Below the pieces are notes generated by a model that saw nothing but the letters and a program-made list of their open reading frames with translations, had not been told where the DNA came from and searched no databases. A stretch of DNA of 5,116 bases from Roseovarius sp. (lineage in GTDB: Bacteria; Pseudomonadota; Alphaproteobacteria; Rhodobacterales; Rhodobacteraceae): assembly GCA_023260815.1 (NCBI GenBank), contig JALQUE010000335.1, forward strand, positions 1 through 5,116, written 5' to 3'. Within the stretch, counting starts at the first letter, position 1; each line of letters opens with the position of its first letter. A program made the position numbers and the translations under genes. Positions 5,103 through 5,116 of this stretch are shown piece after piece.

Positions 5103-5116
5103 TCAAAGGTTCGGGG
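5103..5116 (-). CDS. Possible 3' end of a convergent gene (very short, cut by window edge)
   Basis: On the minus strand, reading leftward from the edge, one frame gives CCG AAC CTT then two consecutive in-frame TGA stops (5105-5103 and 5102-5100), 10 bases before the minus-strand terminator stem begins. A gene ending in Pro-Asn-Leu here would sit at the normal distance from the terminator. Three codons cannot show coding by themselves; the call rests only on the terminator orientation and the stop position. Confidence 0.2.

Noticed and set aside
1..5116. CRISPR arrays, tRNA or rRNA genes, insertion sequences
   Set aside because: No spaced direct repeats of CRISPR size, no cloverleaf or rRNA-like sequence and no transposase motifs or terminal repeats were seen on either strand.

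Overview
The window carries most of a phosphonate-uptake operon on the plus strand: phnC, phnD, a first phnE, a second and much longer phnE, and a left-handed beta-helix (hexapeptide-repeat) acetyltransferase of the type associated with phosphonate metabolism. The duplicated phnE, the high GC of the operon (55% and 70% in two 60-base lines counted) and the protein sequences suggest an alphaproteobacterium, most likely Rhodobacteraceae (Roseobacter group). That placement is inference from memory of these families, not a search.

Layout. Bases 1-140 are a reading frame open at the left edge and ending at a TAG. This stretch is AT-rich (59 G+C of 140; 19 of the first 60), and its peptide looks like an internal piece of a tailed-phage major capsid protein (N4-gp56/DUF4043-like). 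It appears truncated where the sequence turns GC-rich. Bases 141-257 are a non-coding leader with Pho-box-like half-sites repeating every 11 bp and a small hairpin over the phnC ribosome binding site. phnC (258-1082), phnD (1160-2059), phnE1 (2153-3028), phnE2 (3032-4384) and the acetyltransferase (4438-5055) follow. GC-rich stem-loops sit in both spacers around phnD. After the last gene, a perfect 8-bp stem is flanked by an A-run on its left, so it reads as an intrinsic terminator for the minus strand and suggests a convergent neighbour just outside the window.

How the genes work together. PhnD captures phosphonates in the periplasm. PhnE1 and PhnE2 probably form a heterodimeric membrane channel, and PhnC supplies ATP hydrolysis, probably as a dimer. 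The acetyltransferase probably modifies an aminophosphonate or a pathway intermediate, but its substrate cannot be read from sequence. No C-P lyase genes (phnG-M), phnN or GntR-type phnF regulator lie in the window.

The operon is a known system. The least ordinary features are the capsid-like fragment at its upstream edge, the large extra periplasmic domain in PhnE2, and the hairpins bracketing the binding-protein gene.
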